A stretch of DNA of 64,000 nucleotides, taken from NCBI GenBank assembly GCA_964470195.1, contig CAYYBG010000001.1:1-64000 (forward strand). Direction: 5' to 3'. Below the pieces are notes generated by a model. That model saw only the letters and a list, made by a program, of their open reading frames with translations, ran no database searches and was not told the origin of the DNA. Shown piece by piece: positions 44,692-52,690 of the stretch. The DNA is from RFPI01 sp964470195. Its GTDB lineage: Bacteria; Pseudomonadota; Gammaproteobacteria; Burkholderiales; Methylophilaceae. The number at the start of each line of letters is the position of its first letter. The stretch's first letter is position 1. A program made the position numbers and the translations under genes.

Positions 44692-46092
44692 ATGATGAAA
44701 CCTATTTGGATTATTGATGACGACAAATCTATTCGTTGGGTGTTCGAAAAAGCGCTAGCAAGAACTGAGTTTGAATTTAAAACATTCAGCTCCGTCCCAG
44801 AAGCATTGGATGCTTTAGCGTCAGAAACTCCGCAAGTCATTGTCAGTGATATTCGTATGCCGAACGGCTCAGGACTTGATTTTCTGAGCGAGGTGAAAAT
44901 ACGTTTACCAGACACCCCTGTGATTATCATGACAGCCTATTCCGATCTGGAAAGCGCTGTTGCTGCATTTCAGGGAGGTGCCTTTGAATATATCGCCAAA
45001 CCTTTTGATGTAGACCAAGCAATTGAGGTGATTAGGCGTGCTGTGGAGGAGACACAGAGGCAAGTTGGTGAGCTTACAGAACAGGAAGAAACACCAGAAA
45101 TTATCGGACAGGCTCCAGCCATGCAGGAGGTGTTTCGTGCTATTGGTAGACTGAGCCGATCACATGCTACTGTACTCATCAATGGTGAGTCTGGAACGGG
45201 CAAAGAGTTGGTAGCAAGCGCCCTTCACAAACATAGTCCAAGAGCAGATAAACCCTTTATCGCAATCAACACTGCTGCGATACCAAAAGATTTATTGGAA
45301 TCAGAGTTATTTGGACATGAACGTGGCGCTTTCACCGGAGCACAAGCCACCAGACGTGGCCGATTTGAACAGGCGGATGGTGGTACACTTTTTTTAGATG
45401 AAATTGGCGACATGCCTGCAGATTTACAGACTCGCTTATTACGGGTTTTATGTGATGGCCAATTTTATCGAGTTGGCGGACATCAGCCAGTCAAAGTGAA
45501 TGTTCGTATTATTGCTGCAACTCATCAAGACCTTGAGGAGCGGGTAAAACAAGGCCTATTCCGAGAGGATTTATTTCATCGTCTCAATGTAATTCGCTTG
45601 AGACTCCCTCCTTTACGAGAGCGCCCAGAGGATATTCCTCTATTGGTTAAACATTTTCTGCAACAAAGTGCTCAGGAACTTGGCGTTGAGACTAAGCTTC
45701 CTACCACTGCTGCACTGCGATTTTTGTCCACGCTTAATTGGAGTGGCAATGTACGACAATTAGAAAATGTATGTCATTGGCTAACAGTCATGGCACCTGG
45801 ACAAAATATTGATGTCATGGATTTACCACCAGAATTGAAAGAGGATCACAACAAACAAAGTTTAGGTGGCAATTGGCACAGCATATTAGCTAATGAGGTG
45901 GCTAATGCACTTAATCGTGGCGAGCAAAATATTATCGATAAGCTAAGTGCTGAATTTGAAAGAGTATTGATTGCAGAAGCATTAAAACACACTGGTGGAA
46001 AACGTATAGAAGCCGCGACACAATTAGGCATGGGGCGAAATACATTAACTCGAAAAATTCAAGAGTTACAAATGGAGGATGATGGAATCTAA
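44692..46092 (+). CDS. glnG: Nitrogen regulation response regulator NtrC (GlnG)
   Basis: The 466-residue product has a receiver domain with Asp53 (VIVSDIRMPNGSG), a sigma-54-activating AAA+ domain with Walker A GESGTGKE (166-173) and the GAFTGA loop (212-217), and a Fis-type helix-turn-helix at the C-terminus (RIEAATQLGMGRNTLTRKI). It activates sigma-54 promoters such as those seen in this window. It follows ntrB by 28 bp. Confidence 0.97.
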   Translation: MMKPIWIIDDDKSIRWVFEKALARTEFEFKTFSSVPEALDALASETPQVIVSDIRMPNGSGLDFLSEVKIRLPDTPVIIMTAYSDLESAVAAFQGGAFEYIAKPFDVDQAIEVIRRAVEETQRQVGELTEQEETPEIIGQAPAMQEVFRAIGRLSRSHATVLINGESGTGKELVASALHKHSPRADKPFIAINTAAIPKDLLESELFGHERGAFTGAQATRRGRFEQADGGTLFLDEIGDMPADLQTRLLRVLCDGQFYRVGGHQPVKVNVRIIAATHQDLEERVKQGLFREDLFHRLNVIRLRLPPLRERPEDIPLLVKHFLQQSAQELGVETKLPTTAALRFLSTLNWSGNVRQLENVCHWLTVMAPGQNIDVMDLPPELKEDHNKQSLGGNWHSILANEVANALNRGEQNIIDKLSAEFERVLIAEALKHTGGKRIEAATQLGMGRNTLTRKIQELQMEDDGI

Positions 46093-46210
46093 TGAAAATC
46101 ATTAGCTACTTTTAATAACTGTCTAGTATCTAGTGAGTGGATCGATCGGTAATATACATCCATACGCAACGTCAATATTGACCAAGCGAATTTTAATTAA
46201 GGAGACTATT

Positions 46211-46282
46211 ATGTGGACAAAACCAGCTGCTACTGAAATGCGTTTCGGTTTCGAAGTAACAATGTACGTTTGCAATCGCTAA
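46211..46282 (+). CDS. pqqA: PQQ precursor peptide PqqA
   Basis: A 23-codon gene with GGAG six bases before the ATG encodes a peptide with the PqqA pattern: N-terminal WTKP, the core FGFEVTMY and an NR end. Glu15 and Tyr19 are the E-x3-Y pair cross-linked by PqqE to build pyrroloquinoline quinone, the cofactor of methanol and glucose dehydrogenases. It lies alone between ntrC and mltA with its own terminator, and no pqqBCDE is in the window. The peptide is too short for standard gene callers. Confidence 0.93.
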   Translation: MWTKPAATEMRFGFEVTMYVCNR

Positions 46283-46307
46283 TATTTAATATTACGATTC
46301 AACGTCA

Positions 46308-46339
46308 AAAAAGAGAGCTTAACGCTCTCTTTTTTTTTA
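46308..46339 (+). terminator. Terminator of pqqA
   Basis: An 8-bp stem (AAGAGAGC with GCTCTCTT, loop TTAAC) with a run of nine or more T begins about 25 bp after the pqqA stop, making a short monocistronic pqqA transcript or ending an ntrBC-pqqA transcript. Confidence 0.92.
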
Positions 46340-46375
46340 TCTTAAGGTTAGCCAAACTAAAATCAAAACATTTGC

Positions 46376-47641
46376 TTACATAGTGGGTACTTTGAATTCT
46401 TTAGGTAATAATACCCACATTTTCCCTCTCTGTTTCATACTGCCCGCCTGACGACCTGCCTCCAAGCCAGCTCCCCAAAACAAATCAGCTCGGACGCCAC
46501 CTTTAATTGCTCCACCAGTATCTTGAGCCATCATCAGTTGATTAAAGGGTCTGCTGTTATTAGGTAGCGTGGTTGATAGGATAACTGGCGCACCTAAAGG
46601 AATATATTTAGGATCAATCGCCAGTACCCGCTCAGCCAAAATGGGAACACCTAAGGCGCCGATCGGGCCTGGTAAGTGATTTGGTAATTCCTTAAAAAAA
46701 ACATAACTAGGATTACTATTGAGTAACTCGCGCAAACGCCCAGGATTTTTGCTAGCCCAGTCTTTGATACCTTGCATGGAAGCTTTATCTGCAGTGAGCT
46801 CGCCTTTATCAATTAACAAACGGCCTATCGACTGATAGGCCATACCATTCTGGTCCGCATAGCCGATAGGAATTTTTTCTCCTGAATCCAATTGAATAAT
46901 GCCTGAACCTTGAATTTGCAGAAAGAATAATTCTACTGCGTCATCGATCCAATATAGCTCACGACCTTGAAGTGGAGCCTGATCACTATCAATTTCCGCA
47001 CGCGAGTAGTAGGGAATCAATTTGCTTCCTACTACTCGACCCCGCACTCGCTTATTGGCTAACTCAGGGAATAAAGTGGACAACTCTACCGTAATCAAAT
47101 CATCAGGGCGAGTATATAGCGGATAGGGATATTGGTTGGATTTGTTTCTACTGCCTCTGACAATCGGTTGGTAGTATCCGGTAATTAAACCTGTATCTGT
47201 ACCATCGCTGTTGGTGGCAAGAAATACATTAAAGTTATTTTTAAAGTAGTCCTGAATTTGCGCTCTATCCGGTTGGTTTAATTGTTCTGCCAAAGTACAG
47301 ACATTGTTCCATTGCGGTCTAGCTTTCAGTCCCGTGCAGCCAAGTTGCCAAGCATGCCATGCTTTGCCTAAGTCATCTTGATCGATGAGTTTTTCTAGGT
47401 CTGACCAGTTGGCAGGCTTAAGTAAGCCATAGTCAGGTGTTTTGTTAATTTCAGCTTTGATTTCTACTGGTTTGGGAGCAGCTTCAGGAAGCTTAGGAGA
47501 TGGCGCACATTCACAAGCAGGTGTTTGTGCTACTGGCGACAAAGGTTCCGCAGTCGGTTTGGTTTTACCTATGTATTGACAAGCACTTAGACACACTAGC
47601 GTCAAAATAATCGTGCAACAAAGAGGCAAATTAGTTTTCAA
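46376..47641 (-). CDS. mltA: Membrane-bound lytic murein transglycosylase A
   Basis: The 421-residue product is a lipoprotein (LVCLSAC, lipid on Cys21). It has the MltA barrel domain (TGLITGYYQPIVRGS, then VELFFLQIQGSGIIQLDSG) and the C-terminal 3D domain with its Asp motif (MMAQDTGGAIKGGVRADLFWG). It cleaves glycan strands, leaving 1,6-anhydro ends. The start overlaps the apaG stop by 4 bases. Confidence 0.95.
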   Translation of the reverse strand: MKTNLPLCCTIILTLVCLSACQYIGKTKPTAEPLSPVAQTPACECAPSPKLPEAAPKPVEIKAEINKTPDYGLLKPANWSDLEKLIDQDDLGKAWHAWQLGCTGLKARPQWNNVCTLAEQLNQPDRAQIQDYFKNNFNVFLATNSDGTDTGLITGYYQPIVRGSRNKSNQYPYPLYTRPDDLITVELSTLFPELANKRVRGRVVGSKLIPYYSRAEIDSDQAPLQGRELYWIDDAVELFFLQIQGSGIIQLDSGEKIPIGYADQNGMAYQSIGRLLIDKGELTADKASMQGIKDWASKNPGRLRELLNSNPSYVFFKELPNHLPGPIGALGVPILAERVLAIDPKYIPLGAPVILSTTLPNNSRPFNQLMMAQDTGGAIKGGVRADLFWGAGLEAGRQAGSMKQRGKMWVLLPKEFKVPTM

Positions 47642-48027
47642 TGCAAAGTACCCGGCACACTTAAATTAAACATAGGGATGTCTACAGTAAATTGGGTCCC
47701 ATCGACGGCAGTAAAGAAATAGTAACCATGCATGGTACCGTTGGTGGTTTTGAGCAAGGTGCCACTCACATATTCAAAATACGCACCAGGCTCTAATAGA
47801 GGCTGTTCACCTACCACTCCCAAGCCTTTGACTTCAATAATCTCGTTGTTGGCGTCACTAATAATCCAGTGACGACTAATCAGCTGTGCAGCCACTGTGC
47901 CAGTATTTTCGATGCGTACTTGATAGGAAAATACAAACTTACCTTGACTAGGTTCAGATTGGTCCGCTAGATAGCTAGGTATCACTCTGACGGACATTTG
48001 ATATTGGCTATTTGTCTGTCCGCTCAT
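47638..48027 (-). CDS. apaG: ApaG domain protein
   Basis: The 129-residue product is a full-length ApaG, an immunoglobulin-like beta sandwich (FVFSYQVRIENTGTVAAQL, then GVVGEQPLLEPGAYFEYVSG). ApaG has been tied to Co2+ resistance and Mg2+ efflux, and its fold resembles an F-box partner domain. Its reaction is unknown. The ATG at 48027 is taken rather than a TTG at 48045, which would overlap thiG. Confidence 0.92.
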   Translation of the reverse strand: MSGQTNSQYQMSVRVIPSYLADQSEPSQGKFVFSYQVRIENTGTVAAQLISRHWIISDANNEIIEVKGLGVVGEQPLLEPGAYFEYVSGTLLKTTNGTMHGYYFFTAVDGTQFTVDIPMFNLSVPGTLH

Positions 48028-48031
48028 TATG

Positions 48032-48817
48032 CTATTTTCCTGCAATCAAACCGCTAGTTGGTGAGCTTGGCGAAGCTGAATAAAGCTTTTTGGCCATACG
48101 CCCGGCCAAAAACGCCTCACGCCCCGCCTCAACCGCTTTTTTCATAGCAGAGGCCATCATTACCGGATTTTGTGCTCCTGCAATTGCAGTATTCATTAGA
48201 ATTCCGGCACAACCAAGTTCCATCGCAATAGCAGCGTCAGATGCCGTACCCACCCCCGCATCAACCAATACAGGCACTTTAGCATTCTCAATGATAATCT
48301 GCAGATTCCATGGATTCAGAATCCCCATACCAGAGCCTATCAGCGAGGCTAATGGCATGACTGCACAACAACCTATCTCCTCTAGTTGTTTGGCAATGAT
48401 GGGATCATCTGAGGTGTAGACCATGACATCGAAACCGTCTTTGACAAGTATCTCAGCTGCTTTAACGGTTTCAACCACATTCGGATAAAGCGTGTTTGGA
48501 TCACCCAATACTTCTAATTTGACTAGATTATGTCCGTCCAATAATTCTCTCGCCAAACGTAAGGTTCTAATCGCTTCCTCGGCACTGTAACAGCCGGCAG
48601 TATTAGGCAAATAAGTAAATTCTTCTGGTGGAAGAAAATCTAACAAGGATGGCTCACCTGCGTTCTGACCAATATTGGTGCGACGAATCGCAACCGTGAC
48701 AATTTGAGCACCGCTAGCGTCTATCGCCTCGCGTGTCTGTTGAAAATCTTTATATTTACCCGTACCCACCAAAAGGCGAGAGGAAAATGTGCGACTTGCA
48801 ATGTGTAATGTATCCAT
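48032..48817 (-). CDS. thiG: Thiazole synthase
   Basis: ThiG condenses deoxyxylulose phosphate, dehydroglycine or iminoacetate, and ThiS thiocarboxylate into the thiamin thiazole. The 261-residue TIM barrel has the Schiff-base Lys in HNLVKLEVLGD and the phosphate loops MPLASLIGSG and DAGVGTASDAAIAMELG. The ATG at 48817 is chosen because the family begins at LHIASRTFSSRLLVGTGKY; the longer frame runs into thiS. Confidence 0.96.
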   Translation of the reverse strand: MDTLHIASRTFSSRLLVGTGKYKDFQQTREAIDASGAQIVTVAIRRTNIGQNAGEPSLLDFLPPEEFTYLPNTAGCYSAEEAIRTLRLARELLDGHNLVKLEVLGDPNTLYPNVVETVKAAEILVKDGFDVMVYTSDDPIIAKQLEEIGCCAVMPLASLIGSGMGILNPWNLQIIIENAKVPVLVDAGVGTASDAAIAMELGCAGILMNTAIAGAQNPVMMASAMKKAVEAGREAFLAGRMAKKLYSASPSSPTSGLIAGK

Positions 48818-48827
48818 AAACCTTAAA

Positions 48828-49034
48828 TTAACCGCCACCCACGGCACCAACAATTTCCAACTTATCCCCAGTATGCAATTGCACCTCACCAAAGGTGCTG
48901 CGCGGCACAATCTCGCCGTTGCATTCGATGGCCAAACGTTTGCCAGTCAAGCCCAACTGCGTGACTAAATCTGCCACTGTCAATTGTGTCTGACTAAATT
49001 CACGTGTCTTGCCATTAATGGTGAGCTGAATCAA
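48828..49034 (-). CDS. thiS: Thiamin sulfur-carrier protein ThiS
   Basis: The 68-residue ubiquitin-fold product ends VGAVGGG; the terminal Gly-Gly is adenylated and then converted to thiocarboxylate for ThiG. It lies 10 bp upstream of thiG. No thiF or thiO is adjacent, and no TPP riboswitch core was recognised upstream. Confidence 0.94.
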   Translation of the reverse strand: MIQLTINGKTREFSQTQLTVADLVTQLGLTGKRLAIECNGEIVPRSTFGEVQLHTGDKLEIVGAVGGG

Positions 49035-49264
49035 TTTCGCTTGCCGATGAAAGAATTGAAAGAGAAAAAATCAAAACCATATTTTCTAGGATTTAGGCTG
49101 AATAAGCAAACCAACATGGCCTTATGCATACTCGATTATCTGTCCAATCACTAAGCATCAAACCAGTCAGTGCATTTGGTAAACTATATCATGCATAATT
49201 ATCTAGTGTGGGCTGTTTGCTATCCCTAGCATGTTATAAAATGAGATCACTGGTCAGCCTGATT

Positions 49265-49338
49265 GCGGATGTAGTTCAATGGTAGAACGCCAGCTTCCCA
49301 AGCTTGATACGCGGGTTCGATTCCCGTCATCCGCTCCA
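49265..49338 (+). tRNA. tRNA-Gly (anticodon CCC)
   Basis: The 74-nt gene folds as a cloverleaf: acceptor stem 49265-49271 with 49328-49334, D-arm GTTC/GAAC, anticodon loop TTCCCAA with CCC at 49297-49299, T-arm with GTTCGATTC, discriminator T and encoded CCA. The anticodon stem CCAGC/GCTTG contains one C.U mismatch. It resembles E. coli tRNA-Gly(CCC) closely. A T-run follows 5 bases after the CCA. Confidence 0.96.
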
Positions 49339-49495
49339 AACTTTTTTCCCCTCTATTCCGCAGCGCCCAAAGGCGCCCTTATTCCACTCCATCAATCACT
49401 TCTAACACTTATTTAGGAGTTATTGAACTTTAAATCTAAATGGGCAAACAAAATTTTTAGCACTGAAATCTTGATCAAATAACCAACGCAAACAA

Positions 49496-49756
49496 TTAAT
49501 ATTTATTACTATCCGAATCGCTATAACCAACATCTTTTTTCCCCGCGAACAATTTTCTGAAGATAAAAATAAATATTGGGCTACTAATAGCAAAAATTAA
49601 AATGTCCCGATTGAGATTTGCCGAAAGTGAAATTTGCTCTATTACCCCCACTAAAAAAAAACTTAGCGCAAATCCTAAAAGGATAAATGAAGTAGTGAAT
49701 ATTTCTAAAATTGCACAGAGCAAGCCAAGAATATAAATTATTTGATATGGATCCAT
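49496..49756 (-). CDS. NfeD-like small membrane protein
   Basis: The 86-residue product has two to three hydrophobic segments (IIYILGLLCAILEIFTTSF and a second around DILIFAISSPIFIFIF) and a short polar tail. It lacks the C-terminal OB domain of full NfeD proteins. It follows the SPFH gene by one base; SPFH and NfeD proteins form membrane microdomain complexes. The region is AT-rich compared with the neighbouring housekeeping genes. Confidence 0.75.
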   Translation of the reverse strand: MDPYQIIYILGLLCAILEIFTTSFILLGFALSFFLVGVIEQISLSANLNRDILIFAISSPIFIFIFRKLFAGKKDVGYSDSDSNKY

Positions 49757-49757
49757 A

Positions 49758-50612
49758 TTATTTTAAATTATTAGAAATATTGTTGAGTGTTCCTGCTAGG
49801 CTTTCAAGAACATTACTTGGTACTAAAATTATTTTCGAATTTTTTCCTTGAGCAATTGATTGAATCGCATTGGCTTGAATTTTTTTTACTTCAAATTCAA
49901 TAGCAGAAGCACCGCCATTAGATATGGCGTTAGCGACTACACTAACTGCATAAGCCTCTGCATCTGCTAACACACGTTTCGCCTCTGCTTGTTTTGTTGC
50001 TGCGTATAGCTCACCATCTGATTGGAGCTCTAGAGCCTGCTTTTCCCCCTCAGCTTCTCTGACCAAGGCTCTTCTTTTTCTTTCAGCATTAAGTTGGAGT
50101 TGCATAGCTTCACGTGTTTCTTCATCGACCTCGACATCTATAATTTCTACACGGGTAAGAATAATTCCCCACTCCCGAGTTACTTCTTTTAATTCAATCT
50201 CCAACTCCTCAGCAAGTTGCCGTCTGTTTGATTGAACACCATCAAGCTCAGTTTTTCCTATAACACTTCGAACTGTACCGTTAACAATAGTAAGAATGGC
50301 ATCATCAATATTATTGATTCGATACATCGTTCTTGAAGCATCTTCAATTCTAAATAAAATAGCAATCGTGACTTCAATATTTACATTATCGTGAGTGATT
50401 GTATGTATTGGTTGGCTTGGCAACTGTCTCTCAAGAATATCAACACGATATCGAATTGTTTCAAAGAAAGGCATGATTAAATGGAGTCCTGCTTCTAATC
50501 TTCTGTTAAATTTTCCTAGACGCTCAACAAGCCAATTTTGTGATTGCGGCACAATTTTTATTGCAAAGCAAAGATAAACAACTACCAGTATCAATAAAGC
50601 TGGTGTAACCAT
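49758..50612 (-). CDS. SPFH/stomatin-family protein (QmcA-like)
   Basis: The 284-residue product has an N-terminal membrane hairpin (LLILVVVYLCFAIKIV), the SPFH core (IVPQSQNWLVERLGKFNRRL, then WGIILTRVEIIDV) and a coiled coil rich in Glu, Ala and Arg (LNAERKRRALVREAEGEKQA). Such proteins make ring-like scaffolds in membrane microdomains and often influence FtsH protease. It is paired with the NfeD-like gene. Confidence 0.92.
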   Translation of the reverse strand: MVTPALLILVVVYLCFAIKIVPQSQNWLVERLGKFNRRLEAGLHLIMPFFETIRYRVDILERQLPSQPIHTITHDNVNIEVTIAILFRIEDASRTMYRINNIDDAILTIVNGTVRSVIGKTELDGVQSNRRQLAEELEIELKEVTREWGIILTRVEIIDVEVDEETREAMQLQLNAERKRRALVREAEGEKQALELQSDGELYAATKQAEAKRVLADAEAYAVSVVANAISNGGASAIEFEVKKIQANAIQSIAQGKNSKIILVPSNVLESLAGTLNNISNNLK

Positions 50613-50681
50613 GATTTCCTTCCCCTCAAATTCATTTCAAAGTTTTTTTAAGTTAATCACTATCTATAAGCGCACATTGCA

Positions 50682-50849
50682 TTAGTTTTTGTATTTGTCG
50701 TAGCCAAAGACCTCAGATAGCAAATCCTTAATGATTGTTACAGTGTCCGCTTCGCCAACATCTCTGGATTTTGCATTCAATAATATTGGTTGATATTTTT
50801 TTATGCCTAGCTTTAATCTTTCTTCTATCTTTTTAGGCACAGCAGGCAT
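50682..50849 (-). pseudogene. N-terminal stub of an HsdR-N domain protein
   Basis: A 55-codon frame begins with an ATG behind a perfect AAGGAGG and reads like the start of the HsdR_N restriction-endonuclease-like domain: PKKIEERLKLGIKKYQPILL, then the hallmark DTVTIIKDLLSEVFGYDKY, ending KN-stop. Family members continue from FGYDKY into a nuclease core (ITSE...), which is absent here; the SPFH gene follows 69 bp on. I call it a truncated gene, although its start signals are intact and a short peptide could still be made. Confidence 0.7.
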
Positions 50850-51221
50850 GATGAACCTCCTTATTAAAATAAACTAACCCTAGTGAATAAGTAATCATTT
50901 AGCTACCCAACATAAAACTATCTGAGCTGGTTATTTCTTGTAAGTTGGTTTATTTGTGTTTAGTAAATTTTTTAGATATATGGAGAATTTTTGTAGATTA
51001 TAAACTGAAAATATAGATTTGAAATTTAGAGGTATAAAAATTTTATTGGGTATTTAGGTCGATGTGTAGCGCGATTGATGCGCTTCCTTCTTCAGAGCAT
51101 CCTATGGATTAAGGTATTTTTTCTTGTTTAATCCTAACGCCTCTTGATACCGACTTTCGTCGGTATGACGAGGAGAAGGGGTTTCAGTTAAAATAAGGGT
51201 TTTGAGAATTTTGCATTGTTC
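50850..51221. other. AT-rich intergenic stretch with a palindrome
   Basis: No gene is seen in these 372 bases. The first half is very AT-rich. An 8-bp perfect inverted repeat (ATACCGAC with GTCGGTAT, loop TTTC) at 51147-51166 has the look of a dispersed intergenic repeat. A promoter for thiD must lie near the right end, but none is clear. Confidence 0.5.
51147..51166. repeat. Short palindromic element
   Basis: ATACCGAC-TTTC-GTCGGTAT is a perfect 8-bp inverted repeat. There is no T-run right behind it, so it is not a standard terminator. Similar GTCGGTAT-type palindromes occur as dispersed repeats in many proteobacteria; only one copy was noticed in this window. Confidence 0.45.
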
Positions 51222-52043
51222 ATGAGCAATCCTACCCCTCCATGTGTAATGACTTTTGCCGCCACTGACCCAAGTGGTGGTGCCGGATTACAAGCAGATA
51301 TCCTGACTTTCGCCAGCATGGGATGCCATCCTATCTCCGTCGTCACAGGGATTACCGCGCAAGATACCGTCGGCGTTGAGAATGTGATGATATTCGATGC
51401 TGATTGGGTGAACGAGCAAGCCCGTACCATTTTGGAAGATGTCCAAGTTGCAGCATTTAAATTAGGCATGCTTGGAAGCGTGGAGAATGTCGCTGTAATT
51501 GCGGAAATTATGGCAGATTATCCCAACACGCCGTTACTCATTGATCCTGTTTTATCCTCCGGACGCGGGGATGAATTAGCCAATGATGAAGTACAGGCTG
51601 CCATGATAGATTTACTGTTACCTCAAGCCACCATGATTACCCCCAATAGCATAGAAGCACGGCGATTGGCGTTTTTTGGTGACGACTCTGATGAAGCTGA
51701 AAATGCGCCTTTATCGGTCAGTGCGCAAAGACTTTTGGAAATGGGCAGTCAATTCGTTTTGATTACTGGCACGCATGAACGCTCTCATGATGTCGTCAAT
51801 ACTTTGTATGGTGCGGATAACTTTGTGAAGCCTTATCACTGGGAACGCTTGCCAGGAAACTATCACGGCTCTGGCTGTACCCTGACTTCCGCGATTGCCG
51901 CTTGTTTAGCACATGGTCTGAGCGTGGAAGAAGCCGTACAAGAAGCGCAAGAATTTGCATGGCAAACCCTCAAAGCTGGCTTTAGAGCTGGCATGGGACA
52001 GTACATCCCTGACCGTATGTTTTGGGCGCGCGAGGAAGAATAA
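51222..52043 (+). CDS. thiD: Hydroxymethylpyrimidine/phosphomethylpyrimidine kinase
   Basis: ThiD phosphorylates HMP twice for thiamin synthesis. The 273-residue ribokinase-fold product has the substrate motif ATDPSGGAGLQADI, the region LLIDPVLSSGRGDEL and the anion-hole/catalytic loop YHGSGCTLTSAIAA. The ATG at 51222 is preferred over a TTG two codons earlier. It is followed directly by thiE. Confidence 0.95.
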   Translation: MSNPTPPCVMTFAATDPSGGAGLQADILTFASMGCHPISVVTGITAQDTVGVENVMIFDADWVNEQARTILEDVQVAAFKLGMLGSVENVAVIAEIMADYPNTPLLIDPVLSSGRGDELANDEVQAAMIDLLLPQATMITPNSIEARRLAFFGDDSDEAENAPLSVSAQRLLEMGSQFVLITGTHERSHDVVNTLYGADNFVKPYHWERLPGNYHGSGCTLTSAIAACLAHGLSVEEAVQEAQEFAWQTLKAGFRAGMGQYIPDRMFWAREEE

Positions 52044-52046
52044 AGC

Positions 52047-52679
52047 GTGTCACCCGCCACTTTTCCTCGCGGTTTATATGCAGTCACCCCAGATATCGCG
52101 GACACCGACTTGCTTGTCGACATGGTTCGCGCCAGCATCCAAGGAGGTGCTCGCGTGATCCAATATCGCAATAAATCAGCAGCGCCAACACTGCGCAATC
52201 AACAGGCTCAAGCTCTGCATGTCTTGTGCCAACAATATCAAATTCCTCTGATTATTAACGATGACGTAAAACTTTGTCTGGCTCTGGATGCCGAAGGTGT
52301 GCATATTGGGAAAGAGGATGGCGATATTGTCGCGATTCGTGCAAGAATCGGTAGCGATAAAATCCTTGGGGTATCCTGCTACAACCAGTTCGATCGAGCG
52401 CAGTTAGCGCATCAAGCTGGAGCGGACTATGTGGCCTTTGGCGCATGCTTCGCGTCGAGCACCAAGCCCTTGGCAGTGCAAGCCGATTTGACCCTTTTTA
52501 CTCGCGCACGACAACATGGCATGCGCAGCGTCGGAATAGGTGGCATTACCTTGGCCAATGCGCAGCAAGTAATAGATGCTGGCGCAGATGCCATAGCGGT
52601 GGTGCAAGCTTTATTCGCTAGCCAACAAGCGCAAAGTATTCAGGCGCAAGCACAACAATTTTGTTTATTATTTTCTTGA
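52047..52679 (+). CDS. thiE: Thiamin-phosphate synthase
   Basis: ThiE joins HMP-PP and thiazole phosphate. The 210-residue TIM-barrel product has VIQYRNKSAAPTLRNQ, the Mg-binding LIINDDVKLCLALDAEGVHIG, ADYVAFGACFASSTK and the phosphate loop GIGGITLANAQ. It begins with GTG three bases after the thiD stop, so the two are coupled. Confidence 0.94.
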   Translation: MSPATFPRGLYAVTPDIADTDLLVDMVRASIQGGARVIQYRNKSAAPTLRNQQAQALHVLCQQYQIPLIINDDVKLCLALDAEGVHIGKEDGDIVAIRARIGSDKILGVSCYNQFDRAQLAHQAGADYVAFGACFASSTKPLAVQADLTLFTRARQHGMRSVGIGGITLANAQQVIDAGADAIAVVQALFASQQAQSIQAQAQQFCLLFS

Positions 52680-52690
52680 GTTAAAAAAAC

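Noticed and set aside
46283..46375. Further pqq genes next to pqqA
   Set aside because: The space holds only the terminator; mltA follows on the other strand.
49035..49264. TPP riboswitch upstream of thiS-thiG
   Set aside because: No CTGAGA-type core was found upstream on the minus strand, and none was found before thiD either.
50682..50849. A genuine small regulator gene rather than a stub
   Set aside because: The wording up to FGYDKY matches the beginning of HsdR_N proteins, so truncation is the simpler reading, though the perfect ribosome site keeps the alternative open.
49339..51221. Attachment-site repeat of the tRNA-Gly 3' end
   Set aside because: No second copy of the tRNA end was found in the islet or before thiD, and no integrase gene is present.
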